64,000 bases of DNA from Coriobacteriaceae bacterium (GCA_902362275.1 CABIWB010000001.1:1-64000); one strand, 5' to 3'; numbered from the stretch's first letter, positions 52,235-62,559 are shown. Translations and numbers: made by a program. Notes: generated by a model not told the origin, from the sequence alone.

Positions 52235-55200
52235 ATGAATGGACATATCGTGTGCAAACGTACTGCTAACCGCACCCGCGCCGCACGTTTCGCAACCTCG
52301 CAGCGCCGTGCACGCCGCCCGCTCATCATCGCGCTCCTCATGGGGGCGCTCGCCTTGACCTCCGTGCCCGCCGCATTCGCCGCGACGCAGGGCCCGGGCG
52401 GCCAGGCCCCGGCAGACGAGAACCTCGTGACGGGGATCAAATCGCCCAAGAACGCGACTATCGACCTGTTTGACTACTGGATCATCGCGGAGGACACCCC
52501 GGACAACAATGATCCGAGCAACTGGCGGGATGTCGGGATCAACCAAGGGCACGAGTTACGCTTCAGCGACGCGGGCAGGTATGAGAGACCCACATCGAAC
52601 TCCATCAACGCATGGACGGGCAAGAGCGGCAAGCCCTACTTCGGCATCGTCCAGCCGACCCTCGGGCCGGATGGCTACCCCGTGCTCAAGGCTGGAAACA
52701 TCTACCAGTCCAAGGGTGGGCTCACAACAGAGGAACAGTCCCTCGCGTATCTCTTCAACGATGCGCCCGTGCCCGGCAAGCGAACCCATCGTGACGTCAA
52801 GGGCCTCGTGCAGTACATCAACGGCTATTACACGTATGACTGCACCAAGAACTTCGCCATCTACAACGCGGAGCAGAACAAGTTCGACCTCTACAAGCAG
52901 CCGGGTGTGAAGGCCAACACGGGCTCCAAGACGCTCGGCCAGTTCTTCCCCTTTGCCAGCGAGAATGAGGTGTTTGAGAGGGGTGCCAGTGGTGCCCTGG
53001 TTCCCAAGGACATTGACGCGAAGAATCCGGTGATGAACCACTATTTCGGACTCGACCTCACTGCCGATTTCACCCAGCCCGCGAGCGGCATGGTGGCGGG
53101 TAAGGACATGAAGTTCGAGTTCTCGGGCGACGACGACGTGTGGGTCTTCATCGACGGCGTGCTCGTGGGCGATTTGGGCGGCGTCCATGGAGCCGCGTCG
53201 CTCTCCATCAACTTCAAGACCGGCGAGGTCAAACTCGGCGACGCACGCAAGAATCCCAATACGACCTGGGGCGGCAAGGAGACCACGCTGCGCGCGTGCT
53301 TCGAGGAGGCCCTCGGCAAGGAAAAGGCCGCCGCGTACTTCAAGGAGGGCACGAACGCCTTCCTGCCCGGTAGCTACCACACGCTCAAGTTCTTCTACCT
53401 CGAGCGCGGCAACACCGATTCCAACATGAAGCTCATGTTCAACCTGCAGCGCGTGGCGCAGAGCACCATCCGCAAGGACGACCAATACGGCGCCCCCGTG
53501 CCGGGTGCCCAGTTCGCGCTTTACGCCGCGGAGCGCACTGGCGAGGGCGAGAGCGTGCAGTACACCCAGAAGGGGGATAGGCCCATCTGGCAGGGCGCCA
53601 CGAACGCGGCGGGCAACATCAACATCATGACGCCCGACGGAAAGCGTCCCTATGACTTCGACGAGGCGCATAACAACAAAGGCCAGGATTACTACATATT
53701 GAAGGAGCTCTCCGCGCCCGAGGGCTATCGCACGAGCCCCGAGGCGTGGTTGCGTTACATGCCGAGCCACGGCGACGGCCAGGACGGCTTCTTGGTGTGC
53801 GAGAACCGGTGGGACTCCGGCGTGTACGCGCGCCCCAATCAGGTGACCGTGGTGAATGAAGAGAACGTCGTCACGGACGTTCAAGGGACTAGGCATGAGG
53901 TTTCAGACGGGAATACCCTGCTTGCCGTGGTGCTCAAGCGTCATCCGGACAAGAAGGATTGGCATCCCGTCGGCGGAGAGCACGGCGCGTGGAAGGTCTC
54001 GGACGCGGGAATGACGAGTGTCGCGCAGCTCAACGGGCTCATGCGTGAGGGCTATACGCACGTCTTCTCCAAGAACGATGAGCAGTGGAGCGTCGACTTG
54101 GGCGACCTGCCGGGCGACCCCACCGACTACCCCTTCATGACGGCGACGCCGCAAAATGCGGATTACGCCATCGGCTACTACTTGGTGGATATGGATCGCA
54201 CCGCTCTGGAAAAGCTCATCGCGAGCGGTCACGATCCCATCACGAAGGACAACGCGCATTTTCTGGATTCAACGGGCGCGAAGGGCAACTTCAAGCGAGA
54301 GAGCTACGCGACCCTGCATGTGACCGACACGATTAACGGTCTTGCCGTGCAGAAGCTCGACGATGCGGGCAATCCCATCAACGGCGTTACCTTCCAGCTT
54401 TTCCGCGCTGATCAGATGGAAATGGTCGGCGAGGGGGCGGATGCCAAGCTGGTGCCTAAGGCCAACGAGCTTCCGTACATGGAGCGCACGACGAAGAACA
54501 TGATCGACGTCCCTTCGATCGCCCTCGATGGCACGGCGTATTTCGACCGCATCGTCAAGCACGATACGCCGCCTGCGGATACGTATTACATCGTCGAGAA
54601 AGATGTGCCCAAGGGGTATGCGGGCGCCGTCGACCCCATTCGCGTCATCGTCGATGCTGACGGAGTGCACGCCGACGCGGGCGTGGCCGGTGACGACGTC
54701 ATGGTCTCCGTGGGCATCGGCTCGCTCATCGATTCTATGAATCACTACGGCAGCAACGACGGTGTCGAGGTGACGCTCCACGATGTGGTGGCGCAGCTTC
54801 GCGTCGGTACGGTGACTGACAGCGAGACGCCCGGGTTCTATAGGATCGGCGGTTGGGAAAAACCCGCGCCTGAGGCCGAGCAGCAAGATCTGTACTTGCG
54901 CTATTCCGACGAGAGCGCCACGCACGAATACGTCTGGAATAATAAGCATGAGCCCAAGAGCGGCACGCGATTCACGACCGATGAGGGTTTTATCCGCGCT
55001 GCGGTCAAGCAGGACGCCGAGTCGTGCGATCAAAATCACGGTATCGGCACCTGGGATGACTTGGGGACCAAGGACATCACCAATCTCTTCACCGGCTCAA
55101 CTGTGGTCCACGTGACGAACCATCGCGTCGCCTCGCTCGAGGTGGAAAAGCAGGTCGTGATCCCCGAGGGGCTCACCGGTCCCGTCGATTGGAAGGACAA

Positions 55201-58200
55201 GGTCTTCACGTTTGACTTCGAGTTCAAGGACAAGGATGGCAAGCCGCTCGCCGGGGAATTTGACGCACGCGTGTTCGGCGCCGACGGCGTGCAGCGCGGC
55301 GACGACTTCAAGATCGCGAGCCGCGGCACCCATACTCTCAAGCACGGTGAGGTCATGCGCGTGTACGGCTTGCCGGATGGGGCGACCTATACGGTGAGCG
55401 AGCCCGTGGAGCAGATGCCCGAGGGCTTTACCCAGACGCTGCCGCTCGATGGGGCGGGCAAACCCACAACCGCCACGGGTGCGATCAAGCTGGGCGATAC
55501 ATCCCGCGTGCTGTTCGAGAACACGTACACGCCTGCGCCCGCCGTGCTCGACCCGGCAACGTGGCAGATTAAGAAGGAGTTCGTCGACGCCCAGGGCACG
55601 TCCGCGTGGGATCTCAAGTTCAACGCGAATCCGGCGTTCACCTTCGTGCTGGATACCGACCCGGGCACGCCGATGCCTGATGGCGCGACTCTCAATGAGA
55701 ATAACCGCCTCCAGTCGACCATCGTGATCAATCGCGAGGATGAGCAGGCGGGGTACGCCAAGAGCTTCGGCGCCATCCATTACGAGCATCCGGGCACCTA
55801 CCTGTATGCGCTTGCCGAGAAGACGCCGGATGCCGCCGACCGCATCCCTGGCGTGTCGTATTCCGACGCCGCGTATCGCGTGGTGGTGACCGTCTCTGAT
55901 GATAAGGCGGGCAAACTCGTCGCAGACGTTCGGCTGCGCAAACTCGCTGACGATGCCGGCGTTCCACAAGGCGATAACGATGCCGGGGTACCCGTTGAGC
56001 CTCAGAACGGCGTTCACACCGCGCTCTTTAAGAACGTTTTCGCCCTGAATGAGGTTCAGATCGGCCCGTTGGCGACGAAGGTCCTCAATGGGCGTGGTTT
56101 CTCCGCCGACGGCTCGGGTGCGGGCGAGTTCACGTTCCGCATGCGGCCCGCCGGCGACCATGCGGCTGACACTCCCATGCCCGAGGGCACTGCGGGCGAT
56201 GGTGCATCTCGATACATCGAGGTGCACAACAAGGGCTCGATGCTCTCCTTCGGACAACCCACGTTCACGTTCGAGCATCTAAACGGTGCTGATAAGCGGA
56301 CTGGTCGCTTCGACTATGAGCTGTTCGAGGTCATCCCCGATGATGCCGTCAACGCCGATGGGGTGAGATGGGATGCCGCGACGGCCGATCAGAAACTTGC
56401 CGGCGGCTTTGCCAAGCAGGGCATGACATATGACTCGACGCGCTTCGTCGCGCGGGTGAACCTCACGCTCCAGGATTCCCCGATCAAGCGCACTGGTGGC
56501 ACAGAGGCGCTCGCTGCCACGATTACCTACTACCAGGTCACGGGGCTGAACGAGCAGGGCGCTTGGACGGGTTCTGACAACGATCTGACTCCGGTTGAGC
56601 CTACGCCCGGCGGTGCCGACCGCGTTGAGTTCCATAACACGTATCGTGCCGCTGCCTCAACGGCGGGCATCAGACTCACCAAGACGCTTGAGGGCCGCGA
56701 TATGAAGGACAAGGAGTTCTCGTTCACGATCGAGGGCGCCGATGAGGAGTCTCGCAAGCTGCTGGCTGAGACGGACAAGAGCTTCAGCGCTCCTGCGGCG
56801 ATGAGCGGCGAGAAGGCCGTTATGGACGGCAAACTCCAGCTTAAGTTTGACCAGTCGCATGCGGGCTGTACGTATACGTACTACATCAAGGAGGTCACGC
56901 CCCTGTGGGGTGGTGAGCAGATGCCCGGCCTCGTTGGCGGTTGGGACAATTCGATTTACCGTCTTGAATACCGCGTGACCGACAACCTCGATGGCACGCT
57001 CAAGGTAGTTCCAAGGCTCTATCGTACGTACGATCGCTCGGGTGCCATCGTCAACATTCCTCTCGACCTGGGCACGCACACTGATTCCAGCGGCGTGATT
57101 ACGCTCGATTTCGTGAACCGTTACAGTGCGAGCACGACCTTCGCCGGCATCGAAGTCGCCAAGACCATGTATGGCAAGGACCTGGAGGACAAGCAATTCG
57201 GCTTCACCTTGGAACCGGTCGACCCAGCCTCGGCGCAGAAGATGCTCGACCGCGGCCTTCCCGCCGATGAGGAGCAGCTCGAGCGCATCTTCGCCGCCGG
57301 GGAGGCTCCGGAGGGCGAGCCGCACCTGATGGAGAAGCTCAAGGGCCTGAAGTTCACGCAGGCGGATGCAGGGAAGACGTATTCGTATCGGGTTAAGGAG
57401 AATGTCGATCCCGCATGGGATGAGGACGGCGAGGCGCCCGGCGTTCAGGCCGATGGCGTGACCTATGACCGCTCGCAGTTCCTGGTCTCCATCACGCCTG
57501 CGGACAAGGGCGACGGAACCATGAAGACCGTGACCACGGTCGCGCGCACGCACGACGCGCTCACGGGCGATCAGCTGGCAGAGTCCGGGCTGATCGGCAC
57601 GTGGGATAGCGACAACCCCGCAGAGGGCCAGGCCGCAAACCCGCAGGTGCCCTTTGTGAACAGATATAAGGCAAGGCCCGGCGCCCTCCAGTTCGACCGC
57701 TTCACCAAGCGTCTTGTCGGCCGCGATTGGTCCGCTGCGGACTCCTTTGAGTTCACCTGCGAGCAGATGTCCTTCAGCTCTGGCGGACATGACTACAAGC
57801 CGGGCGATGAGGGCTTCGTCTCTGTGCCGCTCGTTGTCTCGCCGGTGAATGCCGAGTCGCCTCAGGACGAGAACGGCTTCAAGCTGTTTGGGATTTCGAC
57901 GAGCCCGGACGTCCTGTACGAGCAGAGCGGAAGGTACGACTACCGCCTTCGTGAGAAAGTCCCCGCCGACGCGGTCAACGCGGCGGGCGTGCGCTATGAG
58001 AACGCGACGGACGAGCAGAAGGCGGCCGGCGGCTTCGTCCAGGACGGCGTCGTGTACAGCAATCGCGAGGTCCGCTTTACGGTTTCCACATTCGACCTCG
58101 GCACGGGCGACGTCTTTGTGATCGGACCCATCCTGCAGGACGGGCCGCAGGAGGATGGCGCGTACTTCACCAACAAGGTGCGCCGGACGGATACGGCCCT

Positions 58201-61027
58201 CATGGCCAAGAAGGTGCTGGAGGGACGTCCGAATCCGCTCGCCGAGGGCGAGTTCTCCTTTGTGCTCGCACCGGTCGACGGCGGCCAGCCGCTCGTCTCG
58301 AGCAATGACGCCGAGGGCAACGTGAGGTTCTCGGGCTTGACGTTCGACGAGCCGGGCGTGCATCAGTACACATTGCGCGAGGTGCATGAGGCCCCGCAGG
58401 CGAACGGCGTGACGTTCGACGATGCGGTCTACGATGTGACGGTGAACGTCTCTGAGGCTGCAGACGGCGAACTCGTTCCTGAGGTGTCGGCGTTCAAGGA
58501 CGGCAAGCCGGTTGAGGGCGTCCCCGTGTTCACGAATCGCTACGAGTCCACGGTCGACTACTCCGCGCTGGGCGGCCTCAAGATCACCAAGGTCCTCAGC
58601 GGCCGCGATATGGCAGACGGCCAGTTCGCCTTCACCGTGAAGGCGACAGGCGACGACGCCGAGGCGATTGCCGCCGCTGCGAGCAAGCTCGGTTTTGCCG
58701 AGGGGCAGACGGAGCGCGTCTTCACGTCCCATGCCGCGAAGGATGGGGCAGTCGACACCATCGATATTCTCGCCGGACTTCCCGATGGGCTCGTGTTCAC
58801 CCAGGCTGACGCGGGGAAGACCTTCGCCTACGAGGTGCGTGAGAGCAGGGGCGGCGAAGCCGGATACACCAACGACCAGACGGTCTATGACGTCTCGATC
58901 GCCGTCGTGGATGACGGTGCGGGCACGCTGACGGTCACCACGACCGTCACGGGTGGCGCCGAGGGCGAGAAGACCTACGTGTACACGAGCGGCCAGAAGC
59001 CCGAGGAGGTCGAGCCCGTGGTGCTGCCCTTCGTGAACAGCTACGCGGCTCAGGGCGACGTCTCGATCGCGACGAGCAAGGTGCTCCACGGACGCCCGCT
59101 CGAGGCAGGGGAGTTCTCCTTTGAGCTGAGGACGGGCGACGGCGCGGCTGGCAGCAGCGAGGTCATCGCGCGTGCTGAAAACGCTGCCGACGGAACCGTG
59201 GACTTCGGCAAGATCGAGTTCACGCTCGATACGTTGGCAGAGGCCGTCGATAGGGGGTACGCCACGCGCGACGCCCGGGGCATCTGGCATGTGCGCCAAA
59301 CCGCCGTCGAGATCGTTGACGGCCTGCCCGACGGCGTCTCCGCGACCGTTCCGAGCCTGAGCTTTGAGGTGAGCGTCGAGGACAAGGGCGACGGCACGCT
59401 CGCGGCGACGGTGCAGGGGCTGGACGGCCACTCATTTGAGAACACCTACGTCACGAACGGTGGCGAGCCTGTGCCAATCGCGCTTGCGGGCCGCAAGGTG
59501 CTGACTTACGCCGAGGGCCTGGCGCCTGCGGACATCACCGGAAAGTTCACCTTCACGGTGACGGGTGAGGACGGCGCGCCGATGCCCGAGCGCACCGAGG
59601 TCACCAATGCCAAGGACGGCTCGGTCGACTTCGGCAAGATCGAGTTCACGCTCGACGGCTTCAACCGCAAATGGGCCACGGAGCATCCCGAGGACACCGG
59701 CCTGGAGGCGCTTGCCGATGGCGAGGCGGCTGCGCGCAGCGGGAAGCCGCGCACGGTGTCCTTCACCTACACCATCACGGAGTCCGGCGAGGTGCCGGGC
59801 GTGACTAACGATCAGAACGCATCGCGCACGGTGACCTTCGCCGTGACGGACGACGGCTCGGGCGCCCTCACCGTGACGCGCGATCCCGCCGAGGGCGCGA
59901 GCTTCACCTTCACCAATGCTTACACGGTGGACGAGCTCTCCTCGAGCGTGACTGACCAGATTGCGATTTCCAAGGACCTCACGGGCAAGCCGCTTGCGCA
60001 GGACGCCTTCGCCTTCGTGCTCACCGAGCTCGTCGATGACGGAGCGGGCGCGGACTTGCAGGCCCTGACCGCGACGAACGGCGCGGACGGCAGGGTCGCT
60101 TTCCCGGCGCTCACCTATACGGAGCCGGGCGTCCACACGTACCGCCTTGCCGAGGCCGTCGATGAGAACGCTGGCGGCATCGAGTTCGACAAGGCTGTGT
60201 ATACGGTGCGCACGACGGTCGTCGACAACGGCGACGGCACGCTTTCCGCCACGCACGAGGTTCTCGACGAGAGCGGGAGCAAGGTCGATGCGGTTGTGTT
60301 CGCGAACGCCTACGATCCCGTGGGCGTCACCGTGCCGCTTACGGCATTCAAGATGCTGACCGGTCGCATGCTAGAGGATGGTGAATTCTCCTTCGAGCTG
60401 GTGGATGCGGACGGTACGGTCCTGCAGACGGTCTCGAACGACGAGCGCGGCAACGTCGCATTCACGCCCCTGCGTTATACGGCTGAGGACCTGGCGGATG
60501 CCGCTTGGGTCGATCAGGACGGGGTCATCTCGCGTGCGCGCGAGTTTGCATACGCCGTGCGCGAGGTCGTTCCCGCGGATGCCGTGAACGCGGATGGCGT
60601 GCGCTGGTCCGATGCCACGGAGCAGCAGCGTGCGACGGGCGGTTTTGTCAAGGACGACGTCGTGTATGACGGCAGGGCGTTCACGGTGACCGTGGCGCTC
60701 TCCGACGACGGCGGCGGTGCCCTGAGCGCCACTGCCTCGTGGAGCGAGCCGCCCGTGTTCCAGAACGTCTATGACAGGCCTGAGGAACCCGGCGATCCGG
60801 GTTCGCCCCACGTACCTGGCGATCCGGGTTCGCCCCACGTACCCGGCGATCCGGGTTCGCCCCACGTACCTGGCGATCCGGGTTCGCCCCACGTACCTGG
60901 CGGTCCGGTTGGCGGCGGGAAGCCGCCCTCGACGGGCGATACCTCCCTCGTGCTGACGGTCGGCGTCGCAATCGCGGGAGTCGCTGTTGCGGGCCTGGGA
61001 ATCTGGCTGGCGCGTCGCAAGCGGTAG
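52235..61027 (+). CDS. Giant sortase-anchored fibro-slime / pilin-like repeat protein
   Basis: A 2930-residue surface protein. In order: basic start and signal peptide (LIIALLMGALALTSVPAAFA); a fibro-slime domain with FSGDDDVWVFIDGVLVGDLGG (about 296-316); SpaA-like domains at about 409-520 and 701-820; then about ten to twelve pilin-like (Spy0128/FctA) repeats from about 960, each opening with a K-x-L-x-G-R-like strand (TKVLNGRGF, TKTLEGRD, KKVLEGRP, TKVLSGRDM, SKVLHGRPL, FKMLTGRML) and closing with F-x-N-x-Y (FENTY, FVNRY, FHNTY, FANAY, FQNVY), the probable Lys-Asn isopeptide pairs. A GDPGSPHVP linker leads to PPSTG (2897-2901), a hydrophobic segment and RRKR. PPSTG replaces LPxTG. No ribosome site is clear. 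Confidence 0.9.
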   Translation: MNGHIVCKRTANRTRAARFATSQRRARRPLIIALLMGALALTSVPAAFAATQGPGGQAPADENLVTGIKSPKNATIDLFDYWIIAEDTPDNNDPSNWRDVGINQGHELRFSDAGRYERPTSNSINAWTGKSGKPYFGIVQPTLGPDGYPVLKAGNIYQSKGGLTTEEQSLAYLFNDAPVPGKRTHRDVKGLVQYINGYYTYDCTKNFAIYNAEQNKFDLYKQPGVKANTGSKTLGQFFPFASENEVFERGASGALVPKDIDAKNPVMNHYFGLDLTADFTQPASGMVAGKDMKFEFSGDDDVWVFIDGVLVGDLGGVHGAASLSINFKTGEVKLGDARKNPNTTWGGKETTLRACFEEALGKEKAAAYFKEGTNAFLPGSYHTLKFFYLERGNTDSNMKLMFNLQRVAQSTIRKDDQYGAPVPGAQFALYAAERTGEGESVQYTQKGDRPIWQGATNAAGNINIMTPDGKRPYDFDEAHNNKGQDYYILKELSAPEGYRTSPEAWLRYMPSHGDGQDGFLVCENRWDSGVYARPNQVTVVNEENVVTDVQGTRHEVSDGNTLLAVVLKRHPDKKDWHPVGGEHGAWKVSDAGMTSVAQLNGLMREGYTHVFSKNDEQWSVDLGDLPGDPTDYPFMTATPQNADYAIGYYLVDMDRTALEKLIASGHDPITKDNAHFLDSTGAKGNFKRESYATLHVTDTINGLAVQKLDDAGNPINGVTFQLFRADQMEMVGEGADAKLVPKANELPYMERTTKNMIDVPSIALDGTAYFDRIVKHDTPPADTYYIVEKDVPKGYAGAVDPIRVIVDADGVHADAGVAGDDVMVSVGIGSLIDSMNHYGSNDGVEVTLHDVVAQLRVGTVTDSETPGFYRIGGWEKPAPEAEQQDLYLRYSDESATHEYVWNNKHEPKSGTRFTTDEGFIRAAVKQDAESCDQNHGIGTWDDLGTKDITNLFTGSTVVHVTNHRVASLEVEKQVVIPEGLTGPVDWKDKVFTFDFEFKDKDGKPLAGEFDARVFGADGVQRGDDFKIASRGTHTLKHGEVMRVYGLPDGATYTVSEPVEQMPEGFTQTLPLDGAGKPTTATGAIKLGDTSRVLFENTYTPAPAVLDPATWQIKKEFVDAQGTSAWDLKFNANPAFTFVLDTDPGTPMPDGATLNENNRLQSTIVINREDEQAGYAKSFGAIHYEHPGTYLYALAEKTPDAADRIPGVSYSDAAYRVVVTVSDDKAGKLVADVRLRKLADDAGVPQGDNDAGVPVEPQNGVHTALFKNVFALNEVQIGPLATKVLNGRGFSADGSGAGEFTFRMRPAGDHAADTPMPEGTAGDGASRYIEVHNKGSMLSFGQPTFTFEHLNGADKRTGRFDYELFEVIPDDAVNADGVRWDAATADQKLAGGFAKQGMTYDSTRFVARVNLTLQDSPIKRTGGTEALAATITYYQVTGLNEQGAWTGSDNDLTPVEPTPGGADRVEFHNTYRAAASTAGIRLTKTLEGRDMKDKEFSFTIEGADEESRKLLAETDKSFSAPAAMSGEKAVMDGKLQLKFDQSHAGCTYTYYIKEVTPLWGGEQMPGLVGGWDNSIYRLEYRVTDNLDGTLKVVPRLYRTYDRSGAIVNIPLDLGTHTDSSGVITLDFVNRYSASTTFAGIEVAKTMYGKDLEDKQFGFTLEPVDPASAQKMLDRGLPADEEQLERIFAAGEAPEGEPHLMEKLKGLKFTQADAGKTYSYRVKENVDPAWDEDGEAPGVQADGVTYDRSQFLVSITPADKGDGTMKTVTTVARTHDALTGDQLAESGLIGTWDSDNPAEGQAANPQVPFVNRYKARPGALQFDRFTKRLVGRDWSAADSFEFTCEQMSFSSGGHDYKPGDEGFVSVPLVVSPVNAESPQDENGFKLFGISTSPDVLYEQSGRYDYRLREKVPADAVNAAGVRYENATDEQKAAGGFVQDGVVYSNREVRFTVSTFDLGTGDVFVIGPILQDGPQEDGAYFTNKVRRTDTALMAKKVLEGRPNPLAEGEFSFVLAPVDGGQPLVSSNDAEGNVRFSGLTFDEPGVHQYTLREVHEAPQANGVTFDDAVYDVTVNVSEAADGELVPEVSAFKDGKPVEGVPVFTNRYESTVDYSALGGLKITKVLSGRDMADGQFAFTVKATGDDAEAIAAAASKLGFAEGQTERVFTSHAAKDGAVDTIDILAGLPDGLVFTQADAGKTFAYEVRESRGGEAGYTNDQTVYDVSIAVVDDGAGTLTVTTTVTGGAEGEKTYVYTSGQKPEEVEPVVLPFVNSYAAQGDVSIATSKVLHGRPLEAGEFSFELRTGDGAAGSSEVIARAENAADGTVDFGKIEFTLDTLAEAVDRGYATRDARGIWHVRQTAVEIVDGLPDGVSATVPSLSFEVSVEDKGDGTLAATVQGLDGHSFENTYVTNGGEPVPIALAGRKVLTYAEGLAPADITGKFTFTVTGEDGAPMPERTEVTNAKDGSVDFGKIEFTLDGFNRKWATEHPEDTGLEALADGEAAARSGKPRTVSFTYTITESGEVPGVTNDQNASRTVTFAVTDDGSGALTVTRDPAEGASFTFTNAYTVDELSSSVTDQIAISKDLTGKPLAQDAFAFVLTELVDDGAGADLQALTATNGADGRVAFPALTYTEPGVHTYRLAEAVDENAGGIEFDKAVYTVRTTVVDNGDGTLSATHEVLDESGSKVDAVVFANAYDPVGVTVPLTAFKMLTGRMLEDGEFSFELVDADGTVLQTVSNDERGNVAFTPLRYTAEDLADAAWVDQDGVISRAREFAYAVREVVPADAVNADGVRWSDATEQQRATGGFVKDDVVYDGRAFTVTVALSDDGGGALSATASWSEPPVFQNVYDRPEEPGDPGSPHVPGDPGSPHVPGDPGSPHVPGDPGSPHVPGGPVGGGKPPSTGDTSLVLTVGVAIAGVAVAGLGIWLARRKR
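60791..60898 (+). repeat. Four tandem 27-bp repeats (GDPGSPHVP linker)
   Basis: Four copies of a 27-base unit differ only at one C/T position and encode GDPGSPHVP four times just before the sorting signal. In-frame units can be gained or lost without disrupting the protein, changing the wall-spanning stalk. Confidence 0.9.
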
Positions 61028-61079
61028 CTCAGAGGCAGCTGGTCCATCTTGCGCGAGAACGCGCATTTATATGACGGCG

Positions 61080-61113
61080 AGGCGCCCTTGGGGATTTCCA
61101 AGGGCGCCTTTTC
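61080..61113 (+). terminator. Terminator of the giant surface protein gene
   Basis: AGGCGCCCTTGG (61080-61091) pairs perfectly with CCAAGGGCGCCT (61098-61109), followed by TTTT. Confidence 0.9.
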
Positions 61114-61251
61114 AATGCCGCTTGGACGGCTGAATGGCGGTACGCGCCTGACTCGTCATGACACGGTGGCACCGGGGGGAGAAGCGTATACATTGATTAA
61201 GCGCAACCGCGGCGTGGGCAATGAGGAGATCGGAGAGAGCCCATGGAACCG

Positions 61252-61940
61252 CTATCGCGCGTGGGCGATGACCGCATCGCGCAGCCAAGCGGTGCAGCCC
61301 TTGACGACTTCATCATAATATGAGGTGAATCGTTCGTCCGCCACATACATCTCGGCCAACCCCTTATGTGCCTCCGGCGAGTAGAAGCTCCAGGTGTAGT
61401 CGAGCCATTCCTTGTGAAGGGCGCACAGGCGCGCACCTGCTGGTCCTGTTGGATCGGCGCCCGCCCTCACGGCATCTTCGAGTTCTTCATTGATTCTGCG
61501 TCCCAGCTCTTGGAAGCGCGCGAATTGGTCCTTGCTCAGGTTGAGCATCTTGCGGTTGGCGCCGTCCGCCGCCGCGTCACCCCAGCGTTCTCGCACCTCC
61601 TGCCCGTACGTGCGCTCATTGTCTTCAACGAGCTCTCGTTTCATGCCCTCGAATTTTTCCTTGTCGTCCATGTGGGTTCCCTTCTCGATATGGTCGATGG
61701 TCTGCTCGACGGTGCGGATGAGCGCATCGAGGCGGCCTCGCTCCGCTTTGAGCGTCGCAAGGTGTCGATTCAGCGCACACGTGCGGTCCGTTTCGGTGCC
61801 GCTGAGTGCATCCGATATCTCGGCGACTCCCACGCCAATGTGACGCAGAAGTAGAATCTCCTGCAAACGGTCGATGTCCGCCGATACGTAGCGGCGGTAT
61901 CCGTTGGGTCCGCGCGTCGGCGTCAACAGCCCCGCCTCCT
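61252..61940 (-). pseudogene. MerR-family regulator with TipAS domain, 5' end missing
   Basis: The minus-strand frame has the MerR wing (EAGLLTPTRGPNGYRRYVSADIDRLQEILLLRHIGV), a coiled coil (LKAERGRLDALIRTVEQTIDHIEKG) and a C-terminal TipAS domain (KFEGMKRELVEDNERTYGQEVRERWGD...). The first 20-25 residues, with the recognition helix, are missing: upstream of about 61940 the sequence is the antisense of another gene. The open frame that continues to 62553 is not real. Without the HTH start it should not bind DNA. Confidence 0.75.
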
Positions 61941-61950
61941 CAACCGCCGC

Positions 61951-62496
61951 GGCTGCTTCCCCAAGTTCGACCTGTTCATCGAGCAGACGAGGGACGTCTG
62001 GAAGGACATGCTCGACATCCGCAAGCGCTTCGAGCCGCGCGCCGAGGAGCTCGCCAGGAAGTACGCGCTGGCCGACTACACCATGTTCATCGGCTCGGGC
62101 GCGCTGTGGGGCGAGACCATCCTGTACTCCATGTGCCTGCTCGAGGAGATGCAGTGGAAGCGCATCCGCCACATCACCTCGCACGACTTCTTCCAAGGCG
62201 CGCTTGAGCTGCTCGAGCCCGGCGTCCCGGTGTTCCTGTTCATGGGCGAGGACGAGTGCCGCGCCCTCGACGAGCGCGTCCGCGCCTTCCTCACCAGCGG
62301 CGTGACCGGCGACGAGGACTACGTCATCATCGACACCGCCGAGTACGCCATCCCCGGCCTGGACGACGACTTCCGCGTCATCGTGTCCCCGTGGATCCTC
62401 TCCGTGCTGACCACCGACCGCCTCTCGCGCAACTACGAGCTGGTCACCAAGCACAACCTCAAGTACCGTCGTTACTACCACCAGTTCGACTATTAA
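61951..62496 (+). pseudogene. SIS-domain sugar isomerase/deglycase, 5' end missing
   Basis: From 61951 the plus strand reads CFPKFDLFIEQTRDVWKDMLDIRKRFEPRAEELARKYALADYTMFIGSGALWGETILYSMCLLEEMQW..., a SIS domain like those of the AgaS/FrlB (fructosamine-6-phosphate deglycase) group, ending normally at YYHQFDY. The N-terminal half is missing at the same junction that removed the MerR start. The substrate class is inferred. ATG 62008 could still start a partial 162-residue protein. Confidence 0.7.
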
Positions 62497-62526
62497 GAGT
62501 CGTCGCTGCGATAGGCTTGCGTAACA

Positions 62527-62559
62527 GGGCGTCCGCTTGCGCGGGCGCCCCATTTTTTT
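62527..62559 (+). terminator. Terminator of the SIS-domain gene
   Basis: GGGCGTCCGC pairs with GCGGGCGCCC (one G-T pair), followed by TTTTTTT. It is intact although the gene is not. Confidence 0.85.

Noticed and set aside
56657..59431. A 924-codon open frame on the minus strand across the giant surface protein
   Set aside because: It is antisense to a gene with clear domain repeats and sorting signal; its translation has no family features and arises from the high-GC third positions.
60791..60898. Regular repeats suggestive of a CRISPR array
   Set aside because: The units are contiguous with no spacers and encode a Pro/Gly linker in frame with the protein.
61941..62553. MerR gene extending to a start at 62553
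   Set aside because: The extension is antisense to the SIS-domain sequence and lacks the MerR recognition helix.
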